Shown piece after piece: positions 22,024-32,271 of a DNA stretch of 64,000 bases (position 1 is its first letter; each line of letters starts with the position of its first letter). The notes below the pieces were generated by a model, which saw only the letters and a program-made list of their open reading frames with translations, was not told where the DNA came from and made no database searches. This DNA is from Rhinopithecus roxellana (taxonomy: Eukaryota; Chordata; Mammalia; Primates; Cercopithecidae). Made by a program: the position numbers and the translations under genes. Location: contig NC_044566.1 in the NCBI RefSeq assembly GCF_007565055.1, positions 64,045,315 to 64,109,314 on the forward strand. Direction: 5' to 3'.

Positions 22024-22540
22024 AATAATATTAGATAGACAAATGGATAAATATACAAAATGAAATATTATTTCGCCTTAAATAACATTTTGTCATTTGA
22101 CACAACATGGATGGGTCTGAAGGACATTATGTTAAGTGAAATAAGCCAGACACAGAAATAAAAATACTGCATGATATCATTTATATGCGGAATTTTTTTT
22201 TTTTTTTTTTTTTTGAGACGGAGTCTCGCTCTGTGGCCTGGGCTGGAGTGCAGTGGCCGTATCTCAGCTCACTGCAAGCTCCGCCTCCCAGGTTTACGCC
22301 ATTCTCCTGCCTCAGCCTCCTAAGTAGCTGGGACTACAGGCGCCTATATGCGGAATTTTTTTTAAAAAGTCAAATATACAGATATAGAAACTAAAACAGT
22401 GGTTACTAGAGGTGGAAGTAGGGGAGGAAAAGGGGAAATGTAGGTCAAAGGAAATGAAGAAGCAGATATGTAGGATCAGCAAGTTTAGAGATCTAATGTA
22501 TAACAATAACACCAGGACTATAGTTTTTTTTTGTTTTTTT
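22024..22540 (+). mobile_element. L1 3' part in sense orientation
   Basis: Sense text of the L1 ORF2 end: 'agacaaatggataaatatac', 'caacatggatgggtctgaag', 'gtgaaataagccagacacag' and 'gtggttactagaggtgg'. Interrupted by a truncated AluY at 22201. Confidence 0.8.
22201..22344 (-). mobile_element. 5'-truncated AluY with perfect target-site duplication
   Basis: Only the 3' half is present, ending at 'gggactacaggcgcc'. The 19-base flank 'tatatgcggaatttttttt' is repeated exactly at 22182-22200 and 22345-22363, so the truncation happened at insertion. Confidence 0.93.
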
Positions 22541-22555
22541 CTTTTTCTTCTTCCA

Positions 22556-22745
22556 GTTTTTTTTTTTTTTTTTTGGTGGTGGTTGTTTAGACAAGGTCTA
22601 GCTCTATAGCCACGCTGGAGTGCAGTGGAGTGATCGTGGTTCACTGCAATCTCCACCTCCTAGGCTCAAGTGATTCATGTGCCTCAGCTTCCTGAATAGC
22701 TGGGACCACAGGTGTGTGCCACCATGCCCAGCTAATTTTTGTGCC
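22556..22745 (-). mobile_element. Alu fragment
   Basis: A single-arm-sized minus-strand piece from 'gacaaggtctagctctatag' to 'catgcccagctaattttt'. Confidence 0.85.
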
Positions 22746-22922
22746 CAACTAATATAGTTGCTAACTACAGAAACTTCTCCATCAGAAGATGCAAGCTTTG
22801 GAGCCTTGTACACTCAGCCAGAGCACGCGGGGTTGCTCAGGCTAGCGGCTCTCTCAGCAGTATACTGTAACATTCCCTCCAAAAAGTCCTCAACGTTTAA
22901 GCCTGCCTTCTACCGTGTATAA

Positions 22923-22938
22923 GTTTCGGGCCCGAAAC
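22923..22938. other. 16-bp perfect CpG palindrome
   Basis: 'gtttcgggcccgaaac' equals its own reverse complement and has a CpG in each half. It lies about 1 kb upstream of the CRYL1 start codon, outside any recognised repeat. It could be a dimeric factor site ('tttcggg' half-sites); no known factor is asserted. Confidence 0.6.
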
Positions 22939-23860
22939 ACTCCATTACAGATACGGGAATATAATCAATCCATGGGACTTAGCCAATCTGAGGAGTGAGA
23001 GATGACTTATCTTCCTTGTGTGACTTTTCATTTCTCTTGAGGTTGAATACTTTCCAAATATTTATTGATAATTTGTGAAACTGTTCTAAAAAACAAAACA
23101 AAACAAACAAAAAACAACCACCTAACCCCTCCCCTGGGATTTCTCTTTCCCTGTTCCGACTCAGGGAAAACAAATAAAGGAAGCTTTCGCTCCATTTATC
23201 ATCTCAGTCTCGGCTGCGGTTCCAGCTTGAGTACTGTCCCCTCTGTCTAATGACCGTGTCATCTCCCCTTCAGCTCGTGCGGTGTGGACGCATACACCAC
23301 TGTCAGGCAACGTGTGATGCCCCTTCCTCCGGGTCTGTTCCGGGCTCCAAGAAAGCCAGGAGTCAGGGCACCAGCGCATTTCCTCCTTCCGACACACACC
23401 CAGCGCGGCGCGTGCTCCGCGGAGGAATGCAGCCGTGTCCTGCCGTCGCGCACATGAACGCGTCTGCTGTTCATGTGTCGCAGTCCCCGCGCCCAGTTCG
23501 CACCTGGCGGCGGCGGCGTCCTTCCGAGACGACCTTCTCTGACGGTTTCTCCAGGGCGCTTTAGCGCCAGAGCCCGTGCCATCGTGGCCGCGCCCCCTCC
23601 TTAGACACGGGGACTGCTGAGCGTCACAAGCGCGTGAGCTTCCCGCTTCCCCCCCACCCCGACGTGCCCCCGCGCTGGTCCTGCCCCTGCTCACGAGGGT
23701 CGGCGCGCGGGGCGTCTCCGGGTGTCTCTCGCCCGCGACGCGCAACCTCCTCCCCCGCCGGGACCGAGCGGCCCTCCCCGCCCTTCCCGCCCTCCCGGCC
23801 CGCGCGCGCAGCCAATGGGCGCGGGACCCGCCCTCTCCGGAGCGCCCAGCTCGAAGCTCC

Positions 23861-23886
23861 GCCGGCGCCTGGTGCCGGCGCCTGGT
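23861..23886 (+). repeat. 13-bp exact duplication in the 5' leader
   Basis: 'gccggcgcctggt' occurs twice back to back, 35 bases before the start codon. It probably lies in the 5' UTR or at the start site, where it would add GC-rich structure. Confidence 0.95.
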
Positions 23887-23921
23887 CCCAGCGCCCGCGG
23901 CGCCGCGTCTCCGGCCCAGCC

Positions 23922-23962
23922 ATGGCGTCCTCCGCGGCCGGCTGCGTGGTGATCGTTGGCAG
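23922..23962 (+). CDS. CRYL1: CRYL1 exon 1 (coding part): L-gulonate 3-dehydrogenase N-terminus
   Basis: CRYL1 oxidises L-gulonate to 3-dehydro-L-gulonate with NAD+ in the cytosolic uronate/glucuronate pathway, and the protein is a taxon-specific lens crystallin in rabbits and hares. This exon encodes residues 1-13 (MASSAAGCVVIVG) and the first two bases of Ser14. V9-G13 is the first beta strand of the Rossmann fold, ending in the first glycine of the GxGxxG dinucleotide-binding loop. The ATG has a strong context (G at -3 and +4) and is the first ATG downstream of the CCAAT box. The donor 'ag|gtaaag' is canonical, phase 2, and reading through it gives an immediate stop, confirming the exon end. 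The exon lies inside the CpG island. The assignment rests on remembered similarity to human CRYL1 and is firm because all three exons match in order and phase. Confidence 0.96.
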
Positions 23963-24294
23963 GTAAAGGGCTCCGAGCCGCGCTGCTGCCCCTGGAGCCC
24001 GGGGAGACGCCGGGGACGTGGTTCCCGCGTGTGGGGCCCTCGGGGTGGGCGCCGGGTCGCTGTCCCCGCCCCGGCCTCTGGTCCTCCGACGCCCTGCGGT
24101 CCCTGCGGCGCTGGCGGGCTCGGGGAGCGGCGCGGCTGGCGGAGCTGGGCAGGTGGAGGCGCCCCGCGGAGCTGGGTCTGCTCACCGGGAGCCGGCGTTG
24201 CGGGAGGTTCCGAGGCTGACCGCGCAGGCCGCGGGGCCCGCGGCTCCCAGACTGTCGAATGTCGCCGCGCCTGCCCGCAGGCCCGCAGAGAAGT

Positions 24295-24420
24295 GCCAGG
24301 CACCGTGTTGAACGAAACGAATTCTGGCTCATCCTGCGACGACTGTGTTCTCATCCCCATTTTACGCATGAGAATACTGAGACTAAGCGATTTAGCTAAG
24401 GTCACAGGCGTCCCTGACGG
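24295..24420 (-). mobile_element. MIR fragment in the island/intron 1
   Basis: Minus-strand MIR core: 'catccccattttacgcatga', 'gaatactgagactaagcg', 'tagctaaggtcacag'. It has an unusually high CpG content for a MIR, fitting an unmethylated island. Confidence 0.75.
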
Positions 24421-24560
24421 AGACAGGACTAGCCCCGCAGGGAGGGTGCCGGCGCAGTGCTGTCGGCGACCACGTAGCTGGAGGCCGCAGCAGGTGCTAG
24501 GCGAGCACACAGGCAGCCCTGTTTCCTGGGCGAGGCCCTGTTTCACGAGGAGAGGTGGGG

Positions 24561-25003
24561 GCGGTTGAGCCCAGACGGTTTGCTAAGCGTGTCCATGTAA
24601 CAGCCCGAATTCTGTCCACACTGACTTCTAGTGTGTGCTTCCCCCAACACCCCCCACCCCCCACGTTTACAATCCTTGATATTTTTAGTTTTTAAAAAGG
24701 GGCATTTGTGTGTACCTTTCTTTGGCCAGCTGTTATAAGCATGTTAATACTTGCTATTGATAGTTAAAAGCACAGTTTTGGTGACTGCTGTTGAGGTGTT
24801 GGCCTGCCCCCGACTCCGCCCCCCATCAGTGTACAACCCGGCGTGGAGACCACTTCCAATGTCAGGGTGTTTCCTTCCCATTGAAGGAAGGCATCAGATT
24901 CCTTGTTGTCAGCTTTCTTTTCTCCAGAGCAGTGGAGTTAACTGTGCCTTTGTTCTTTCTGGCCCATGGGTGCCCGTGAAGACATATTAAAAAGTGCACT
25001 TCG
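24561..25003. other. Intron 1, no repeat recognised
   Basis: Transition from the island to ordinary intron. Includes a C-rich run ('cccccaacaccccccacccc') at about 24641-24661. Confidence 0.4.
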
Positions 25004-25295
25004 GGCCGCGCGCGGTGGCTCACACCTGTAATCCCAGCACGTTGGGAGGCCGAGGCGTGCGGATCATCGGAGGTCGGGAGTTCGAGACCAGCCTGACCAA
25101 CATGGAGAAACCCCCTCTCTACTAAAAATATAAAATTAGCCGGGCGTGGGGGCGCATGCCTATAGTCCCAGCTACTCTGGAGGCTGAGGCAGGAGAGTCC
25201 CTTGAACCGGGGAGGCGGAGGTTGCAGTGAGCCGAGATCCTGCCACTGCACTGCAGCCTGGGCAATAAGACCCAAACTCAGTCTGGAAAAAAAAA
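25004..25295 (+). mobile_element. Alu with target-site duplication
   Basis: Starts 'ggccgcgcgcggtggctcac'. The flanks share 'agtgcactt' (24993-25001 and 25299-25307). Confidence 0.94.
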
Positions 25296-25365
25296 AGAAG
25301 TGCACTTTGTACAGGTGGTGGTAGTTACCTCTGTCTTGCATTTTATTAATAGTTAATTTTATTAT

Positions 25366-25480
25366 CAGAGTTTATGTGTATGTGTATATATATATATATA
25401 TATACACACACAAACACTCATATATATACACAGTTTTCTAAACGCATGGGTGCGTGCACGCACACACACACCCACACAAT
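25366..25480. repeat. GT/AT/AC compound microsatellite
   Basis: 'gtatgtgtatatatata' passes into 'atacacacacaaacac', then 'catatatatacacag', then 'gcacgcacacacacaccc'. Alternating purine-pyrimidine sequence, likely length-variable. Confidence 0.9.
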
Positions 25481-25732
25481 TTTAGTAGGATAGGGTCTCG
25501 CTCTGTCGTCCAGGCTGGAGTGCAGTGGCACCATCATGGTGGATCTCAACCTTCCAGGCTCAAGCCATCCGCCCACAGCAGGCATGTGTCGCTACACCTG
25601 GCTGATTTTTAAAATGTTTAGGTAGAGATGGGGTCTCACCATCTTGCCCTGGCTGGTCTTGAACTCCTGGGTTCAAGCGCTTTGACCTCCCAAAGTGTTG
25701 GGATTACAGATGTGAGCCACCTTGCCTGGCCT
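25481..25732 (-). mobile_element. Old Alu (AluJ-like)
   Basis: Diverged minus-strand copy from 'gatagggtctcgctctgtcg' to 'gagccaccttgcctggcc', with part of the left arm deleted. Confidence 0.88.
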
Positions 25733-26489
25733 TGTATAGCTCCATCATGCCTTGAAGTAGTGTTATATATGCACCTAATACATGCGACGTAAAACTTTAG
25801 TTGATTGTGCAGTTATCTGGCTGTGGGTGGCTCAGTCTACTAAGGAGAAGCTGCAGTTAAACAGTTTACTTCTGATTCCTTGAGGAATGTTGATAAGGAA
25901 TTGGAGAAAGGCTGCCAAACTTTAAGGACCACATTATTCTCTGGGGCCTCTGCTCATTGCTTTGTTTTCTGGTGTGAAAATCCTGTCTTTCCTCCACTCT
26001 CAGCACCTCAGCACACATCCAGCTCTGCTTCTGGGACAGTGTTGGTTTCTTCCCTTCCTCCTTACCACCCTTCTTTCTCTTCCCTCTATTTCTTTCCTGG
26101 CCCCACAGGTGATTCCAAGGAACACCCACTTAACATATAGGGCTTGGGGAATGTAAATTAATTTGCCAAAACCTGGTTCAGTTTCATTCTTAGGTTTCAA
26201 CAGATCAAAATATACATATTTCAATTTCAGGAGCATATTGTGTTTTCAGCTTTCCTTATCGGTTTATAGATTTCCTCTTGAAAGTACCTGCTAGGAATAC
26301 AGTCCCACTTAATTCTTTCCCGCTGATCTTTTCCCAAAGTTCACTCTTCCTTAGGGCCACTTAGCTGTCCTATAAACATCCAGGGTGAGTGCCTTCAGAA
26401 TGGTGAGGGCTTGAAAGAGGATGAGAGAAATCCTTTGGGCCTAGGGCTGCAGGAAAATCTGGTAGTGATAACTTTTAAAAATGGGAGAA
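25733..26489. other. Intron 1, nothing recognised
   Basis: Unique-looking intron, pyrimidine-rich around 25990-26110. Open frames on both strands have no domain character. Confidence 0.35.
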
Positions 26490-26793
26490 GTCGGGGCATG
26501 GTGGCTCATGCCTGTAATCCCAGCACTTTGGGAGGCCTAGGAGGGCGAATCGCCTGAGGTCAGGGGTTGGAGACCAGCCTGGCCAACATGGCGAGATCCC
26601 GTCTCTACTAAAAATACAAAAAGTAGCCAGGTGTGGTGGTGCATGCCTGTAATTCCAGCTACTCAGGAGGCTGAGGCAAGAGAATCGCTTGAACTCAGGA
26701 GGCGGAGGTTGCAGTGAACCAAGATCACACCACTGTACTCCAGCCGGGGGACAGAGTGAGACTCCGTCCCAAAAAAAAAAAAAAAAAAAAAAA
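26490..26793 (+). mobile_element. Alu, full length
   Basis: Starts 'gtcggggcatggtggctcat' and has a pure A-tail over 20 bases. Confidence 0.94.
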
Positions 26794-27345
26794 GGAGTAG
26801 AAATGGGTATCATGAAGATAAATTTGCATTGGAGTAGTGTTCTAAGGCTTTCATTTTGTTAGACTTACCTTATAAAACACTGTGTTTCTCAATCGCTAAA
26901 ATATGAGTTCTGTATTTGTATGCACACTACAAGATTCAGCTTGTAGCCCTTGAGCTTGTTTAGAATAGGCACACAAAATGTTCCTGGTGCAGGGCATGCC
27001 CTTTCTCCTGTCCTGCTTTTTAGGGGGCACCCTTCTTCAGGATCAAGCTCAGGGACTGTCTCCTCCAGGAAAAGTTCTGCTTCTGGGATTTTCCCCTAAG
27101 GGTGGAAACCATATTGTTGCCATTTGTATCCACCATGCCTGGTCCCAGTAGACAGATATTTGAGCACTGATAACAGAGACTGCTTATTTTTTAACTGATG
27201 TGCCTTGTGAAGGGCTTAGTAGTATGCTGTTTTATATCAAGAAAAACATCCCATAAACTAGAAAGGCAAAAAAGAAAGGCATCCTATAAACTGGGGTCTC
27301 CTTCATTTTTTTTTTAATTCCAAAATTTTGTTTGGGGTGATTGTA
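26794..27345. other. Intron 1, nothing recognised
   Basis: No coding or named repeat content. A short internal echo ('cccataaactagaaaggcaa' and 'cctataaactggg') lies near 27250-27293. Confidence 0.35.
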
Positions 27346-27643
27346 CTTTTTTTTTTTTTGAGACGGATTCTTGCTCTGTCAGGCTCAGGCTGAAGTGCAG
27401 TGGCACCGTCTCAGCTCACTGCAACCTCTACCTTCCGGGTTCAAGCAATTCTCCTGCCTCAGCCTCCCAAGTAGCTGGGACTACAGGCACACACCACCAT
27501 GCCTGGCTAATTTTCGTATTTTTAATAGAGACAGGGTTTCTCCATGTTAGCCAGGCTGGTCTCGAACTCCTGGCCTCAAGTGATCTGCCCACCCTGGCCT
27601 CCCAAAGTGTGAGATTACAGGTGTGAACCACTACACCCAGCCT
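27346..27643 (-). mobile_element. Alu, full length
   Basis: From its T-run to 'aaccactacacccagcc'. Confidence 0.94.
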
Positions 27644-28500
27644 GTGCATTTTTTATAAGAAATTTTCTGAGGCATGAATTTTCTTCGAAGTGCTATTCTA
27701 GGTATTTTCCTGCTAATTTTTGCACACATACACAGCAAACCCTAGGATGCCCCCCTTGCCTTTTGAGTCAGCTTAGGCACTAAATGTGCCCTTTGCAGGA
27801 GTTACTTAATAGCTCTTTCTGGCAAAATTTCCATAGTAGACTTAGATCATGAGTGAAGGAAAAGTTTAATTCAGTTTTTAACCCAGTAAATAAATAACTA
27901 TAGCTGGAAAAATACTTTCAAATGTATCTGAAGTGAATTTATTCAAAATTAAGTGACATTAATGATAGAATGGAAGCAATTGTATCACTTTTCTCCCTTG
28001 CTGCTTTGCTGCTGTATAACAGAATTCATGTTCATCTGCCTTCGCCTTTTGTAGTACCCATTAAGATTCATGAATTCAGAAGCTTTAAGGTTCGAAAGGA
28101 GGCCAATCAGATGTCACAAGCTCTCAGGACAGGAAGTTAATTATTCTTGGGCCTGATGTTAGGTAGTATTGGGGAACAATACTGAGGGAAACCTGAAACA
28201 GAAACCTGAGGGAAACCAAGGCAGGGAACTTGCCAGCTCTAGGGCTGTGCAATCTTGTCCCTGTGCCTCTGTGCAGCTTCCTTTGCTCTGTAGACTCCCT
28301 CTCCTTGTACTTGCTCACTTTTCTTTCCTTTCCTTTGACTTTATCTTGCACATCACTGCCAACCCTAAGGTTACACTCTTTCAAGTATAGTGCCTCTCAC
28401 TGGCTTTTTTTTTCTGTATTTTGGGTCCAATTTTCAGGAGAGGAAACCCAATGGCCTCAGCTCTGCGCATCCCAGGCTGTAGATAGCACAGGGTGCTCCT
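27644..28500. other. Intron 1, nothing recognised
   Basis: Unique-looking. Contains a local duplication of 'cctgagggaaacc' near 28181-28220. Confidence 0.35.
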
Positions 28501-28504
28501 AAGC

Positions 28505-28700
28505 CAGTTGATTGGCTGCTTTGGGTCACGTGTCCAATCCATGTCCAATCAGCAGTGACTGCGTGTGTGGGTGTGAAGGGCGGGGGCGGGGAAGGACACG
28601 AGCTGGTCTCCAGGAGTCAGCGGTCTGCTCTGGGTCCTCTGCAATGAAGGGGCCAATCTGAAGACTGAAAGGGAAGTGGGGCCCTGTCCAATCACCTGAT
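28505..28700. promoter_or_regulatory. Candidate intronic regulatory cluster
   Basis: Within about 185 bases lie five CCAAT/ATTGG boxes (28511, 28534, 28545, 28653, 28688), a CACGTG E-box in 'gggtcacgtgtcc' (28527-28532) and a double GC box 'gggcgggggcgggg' (28578-28591). This density is promoter-like and lies about 4.6 kb into intron 1. It could be an alternative promoter, an enhancer, or a relic LTR promoter. Function is inference only. Confidence 0.45.
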
Positions 28701-29044
28701 ATTTGATGCCAGAATCCCTGCCGATGGTCAGATACTTGCGGTTCCAAGGATTTGCTGCCAGATTATAGGGGCTGCCTTTCCCTGAGCGACAGCAGCTTCA
28801 GGGTAAGACCCAAGCCATGGAAGCAGGTGCATTAGCCCCAGACCAAAGTGCCACGCTCCCTCCCGCCTGATTGCTTCCCCTCTCCAGGGTTCAGACCCTG
28901 CAGCCCGCAAACATACAGTTGTTCCCTGCAAACAGAAGAGCACCCTCTCTTGACCCCATTTTTCCCTCTGGTAATTGCCACACTGCTCCTCAAAACTTAA
29001 TAAAGTTATCCACATTGTCTCCAGTTTCTTTCTTCCTATCCGTA
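28701..29044. other. Intron 1, nothing recognised
   Basis: No coding or named repeat content seen between the regulatory cluster and old L1 sequence. Confidence 0.35.
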
Positions 29045-29595
29045 TTCTCTCTCTTAGCTTTGTATTATGGAAACATTTCAAACTGTGTTAAAGTTGAGAG
29101 AACAGTGCAATGAACCCTAAGGTACCGTCTCCCACCCCCTCAACTTCAACAATTATTAACACATGCCTTATCTGGTTTCAGTTATTCTCCCTTCTCTGGA
29201 TTGTTCTGGAAACAAATGCCAGGCATTGAATCATTTCATCTGTAAATATGTCAGCATGTATAGTATCTAAGATATGGACTGTTTTAAAAATATGTAACCA
29301 CAATAGCCTCATCATGTGTAAAACATTAACACAATTCCTTAATATCTTCATGTAATATCTTTAAATATCTCTTCCATATTCAAGAGTTCCTTGATTAATT
29401 TTTTTAAATACTTGGTTTGATTGATTTAGGGTCTAAATAAGGCCCACATGTTATATTTAGTCAACAAGATTTCTTAGCTCTTTCAATCTATAGATTCTCC
29501 ATCCCTCTCTGGTTTTGTGAAAATTTTCTTGCAGTTTATCTATTGAAGAATTTGAGTCATTTGCCCTGTAAAATTTCCCATATTCTAGGTTTTGC
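29045..29595 (-). mobile_element. Old L1-related sequence
   Basis: Antisense old L1 text: 'ggtctaaataaggcccacat', 'gaagaatttgagtcatttgc' and 'attctaggttttgctgaatg'. It resumes after an Alu fragment at about 29795-29870 ('tgtcatttatcatgttccac'). Confidence 0.6.
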
Positions 29596-29678
29596 TGAAT
29601 GTATCCTTTCCCTCTCCTCCCTTCCCCTCCCCACCCCTCCTGTCACCTTCCCTCCCCTTCCCTTCCCTTCCCTTCCCA
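29596..29678 (+). repeat. C/T-rich simple repeat
   Basis: Nearly pure pyrimidine tract of 'ccttcc'-type units joined to an Alu fragment. Confidence 0.9.
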
Positions 29679-29794
29679 AGACGGGGTCTCACTATGTTGC
29701 CCAGGCTGGTCTTAAACTCCTGGGTGCAAGCCATCCACCTGCCCAGCCTCCTAAAGTGCTGGGATTACAGGCGTGAGCCACTGCACCCAACCCC
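29679..29794 (-). mobile_element. Alu left-arm fragment
   Basis: 'agacggggtctcactatgtt' to 'gagccactgcacccaaccc', one arm only. Confidence 0.88.
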
Positions 29795-29870
29795 TGTAGT
29801 GTCATTTATCATGTTCCACCGTCCGTTCATTTCTGGAAACTGGTAGGGCTAAAGGCTCATTTTCTCTTAA

Positions 29871-31110
29871 ACCTACCCTGGGCAGTCTTTCATCAAGCTC
29901 ACAAATCTGCTCTTGTCATGGTCCCCACCCCCGTTCATCTTGCGAAGCCCAATGGTCAGTCCTCAGTTCAAGTATTCATCAGCAGCATTTGATGCAGATG
30001 GCAGTTCCCTTCACTTCCCTGACCAACCCCCCACCCACCTCACTAGTGCTCCTTTTTGTCCCCATATTCCCCATTAAAGGTGGAGTGTCCCAAGGCTGAA
30101 TCCTTGGACTTCTTTATCAACATTCACTTTCTTAGAGATCTTACCCAGTCACACACTTTTAAATACCACGTCTATACAGTAAATCCCAAATTAATATCCC
30201 AGCCCAGCCCTTGGCTCTGAACCTGGATACTTATAGCCAGTGATTTGCTAGACCCACCCCTTAGCATTTCTCACTGAAAACATCCCAGTTTGAACGGATT
30301 TTCCCTCCTAACATCTGCTCTGTTGCTGGTCTTTCCCAGCAGAGTTAGTGACATCTCCATCCTTCCTTGTCCAAAAGAAACTTGGGACTGTCCTCCATTT
30401 TTCTTTCTCTCACACCCACATGCAACTCACGAGCAATTCTTCTTGGCTGTACTGTGAAAATATTGCATCTTCATTTCTCAGCTGACCACTTTGCAGCACC
30501 CCCTCTGCCTCCGTCCTGGTCCTGCCTCCCGTCACATCGGGCACCAGCCTCCTGACACCCAGCTGGTCTCTTAACTTCCATCTTTGCCCATCTGCAGTAT
30601 ATTCTTAGTAAGGCAACTAGAATGTCCCTTTAAAAACAGAAGTCAGATGATATCTTTTGTCTACAACCTTCTATTAGCCAACTGTCTCACTCATTAAAAA
30701 CCAAAATCCCTCCATTGCTTCTGAGGTGCCATGAAATGGGCTCAGCACTCTCTCCTTCCCTTTGACCTCATTGTCCCTCCTTCCTCTCCCCCGACCGCCC
30801 TCCAGCAGAGCACCAGCCTTGCTGATCTGGACCAGCTGGGCAAACAGACTCTGCCAGGAACACTTGTTGCAGAAATACACTCATGGCTTGGCCCCTTACC
30901 TCCTTTGCTAAAAACGTCACCTTCCCAGTGAGACAGTCCCTGGTGGCGCTTTTAACATTTCTCTGCCTCCCAGTCCCTACTCCCCTGCTTGCTTTCTCCC
31001 TAGTGCTTTTGCTTATTTAGTTTGTTGTCTGTCTACCTACTGTGAGCTCCTTGGGGTCAGGAACTGGGCAGTGCCTGCACATGGTAGGTGACCTTTACGT
31101 ATTTCCTTGG
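29871..31110 (+). mobile_element. L2 LINE, long 3' portion
   Basis: A 1.2-kb old L2 in the gene's orientation. Landmarks in order: 'gaatccttggacttctttat', 'gtttgaacggattttccctc', 'acttgggactgtcctccatt', 'cttgctgatctggaccagct', 'aacgtcaccttcccagtgag', 'ctactgtgagctccttgggg' and 'gggcagtgcctgcacatggt'. Frames are broken. Confidence 0.8.
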
Positions 31111-31281
31111 TGAGTCATCGTTGGCTTCTGATTAACCCCATGGCAAGAGCCAGCTGACCGTTATCTCGTATTTGTCATTTGATAACCGTGGCTTTTTCAC
31201 ATTTATTTAGCCTCTACAACGTGCCAGGAATATGAAGGTGAGTGCTAGTTCCTGGTGCATAGAGTTTACCCATAGGAGTTT

Positions 31282-31475
31282 TCTCCTGCCTCAGCCTCCT
31301 GAGCAGCTGGGATTACAGGCGTGTGCCACCACTCCTGGCTAATCTGTGTATTTTTAGTAGAGACGGAGTTTCACCGTGTTGGCCAGGCTGGTCTTGAATT
31401 CCTGACCTCAGATGATCCACCCGCCTTGGTCTCCCAAAGTGCTGGGATTACAGGTGTGAGCCACAGCACCCGGCC
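31282..31475 (-). mobile_element. Alu lacking its right arm
   Basis: Starts mid-element at 'tctcctgcctcagcctcctg' without a T-run and ends at 'cacagcacccggcc'. Confidence 0.9.
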
Positions 31476-31707
31476 ACAAAGATTTCAAAATCCAAAAACA
31501 ATTTGCAATCTGGAATACCGGGCCCGAGCATTTTGAATAAGGCCCACTCGACCTGTACTGCATTTGTCATCTGCTCCTGTCTCTCCATCCACTCCCAGGC
31601 TTGCATGCCCAGATAAGGTGGGTGCCAGAGGTAGAATTATTTTCAGGGTTTTGTCCCAGGGTAAAGACTGTATTGAGAAAATTGACTTTGGATAGAGCAA
31701 GATGACC

Positions 31708-31990
31708 TTTTTTACATAGGGTCTTGCTCCGGCTGAGGCTGGAGTACAGTGGTGTGATCGTAGCTCACTGCATACTGCATCCTTGAACTCCTGGGCTCAA
31801 GTGATCCTCCTGCCTCAGCCTCCTGAGCAGCTGGGACCACAGGCATGTGCCACTACACCCAGCTAATTTAGAATTTTTTTGTAGAGATGCAGTTTCCCTC
31901 TGTTGCCCAGGCTCTTCTTGAAGTTTAGGGTTACAATTTTCCTCCCGCCTCAGCCTCCCAAAGTCCTGGGATTACAGGCAGGAGCCAAGC
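31708..31990 (-). mobile_element. Old Alu (AluJ-like)
   Basis: Diverged minus-strand copy, 'gggtcttgctccggctgagg' to 'caggagccaagcctg'. Confidence 0.87.
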
Positions 31991-32271
31991 CTGTTCAAGA
32001 TTGTCTTTTGCTCTCTAGTCCCCAGGAGAACAAAGCCAGGTGCTGAGGCTTGAAGAGGGGCCAGGGAAACTGCGACTGAAATGTTACAAATACATGTTTC
32101 CTCTAGGCTAGTGAGAAAGTACCCACTAGCCTTCTGGTGGGGTAGGTAAGCCTTCCCAACTCAGAATCATCCTTTTGCAGGGTCAGTTAGTGTTCATTGT
32201 TTTAAAAAATCTTTTTTAAACTTTTAAACCACATTTAGCCGTAGTAAAATACACGTAACCTACAATTTGCC

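Larger units (their letters stand above)
23270..24560 (+). promoter_or_regulatory. CRYL1: CpG-island promoter of CRYL1
   Basis: GC content and CpG density rise sharply at about 23,270-23,400, peak around exon 1, and fall off by about 24,560. No TATA box precedes the start codon. The proximal part has a CCAAT box (23812-23816, about 106 bp before the ATG) and GC-rich 'gggcgcgggacccgccc' immediately after it. This is the usual architecture of a broadly expressed, dispersed-start promoter, so transcription probably begins in the last 100 bases or so before 23922. The exact start site cannot be read from the sequence. Divergent antisense transcription is common at such islands, but no antisense gene is evident. 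Confidence 0.85.

Noticed and set aside
21743..22063. 106-codon frame containing a Lys run
   Set aside because: The Lys run is the AluY poly(A) and the rest is antisense L1.
22312..22656. 114-codon Lys-rich frame
   Set aside because: Built from Alu poly(T), L1 remnant and Alu arm; no gene evidence.
23161..24546. 461-codon open frame on the minus strand across the CpG island
   Set aside because: Composition is extreme (Arg, Pro, Gly, Ala) and several frames are open on both strands here, as expected where GC-rich DNA has few stop codons. No domain is visible and it overlaps CRYL1 exon 1 and promoter.
24862..25341. 159-codon open frame on the minus strand
   Set aside because: Almost entirely Alu-derived ('SLQPPPPRFKGLSCLSLQSS'); no splice context.
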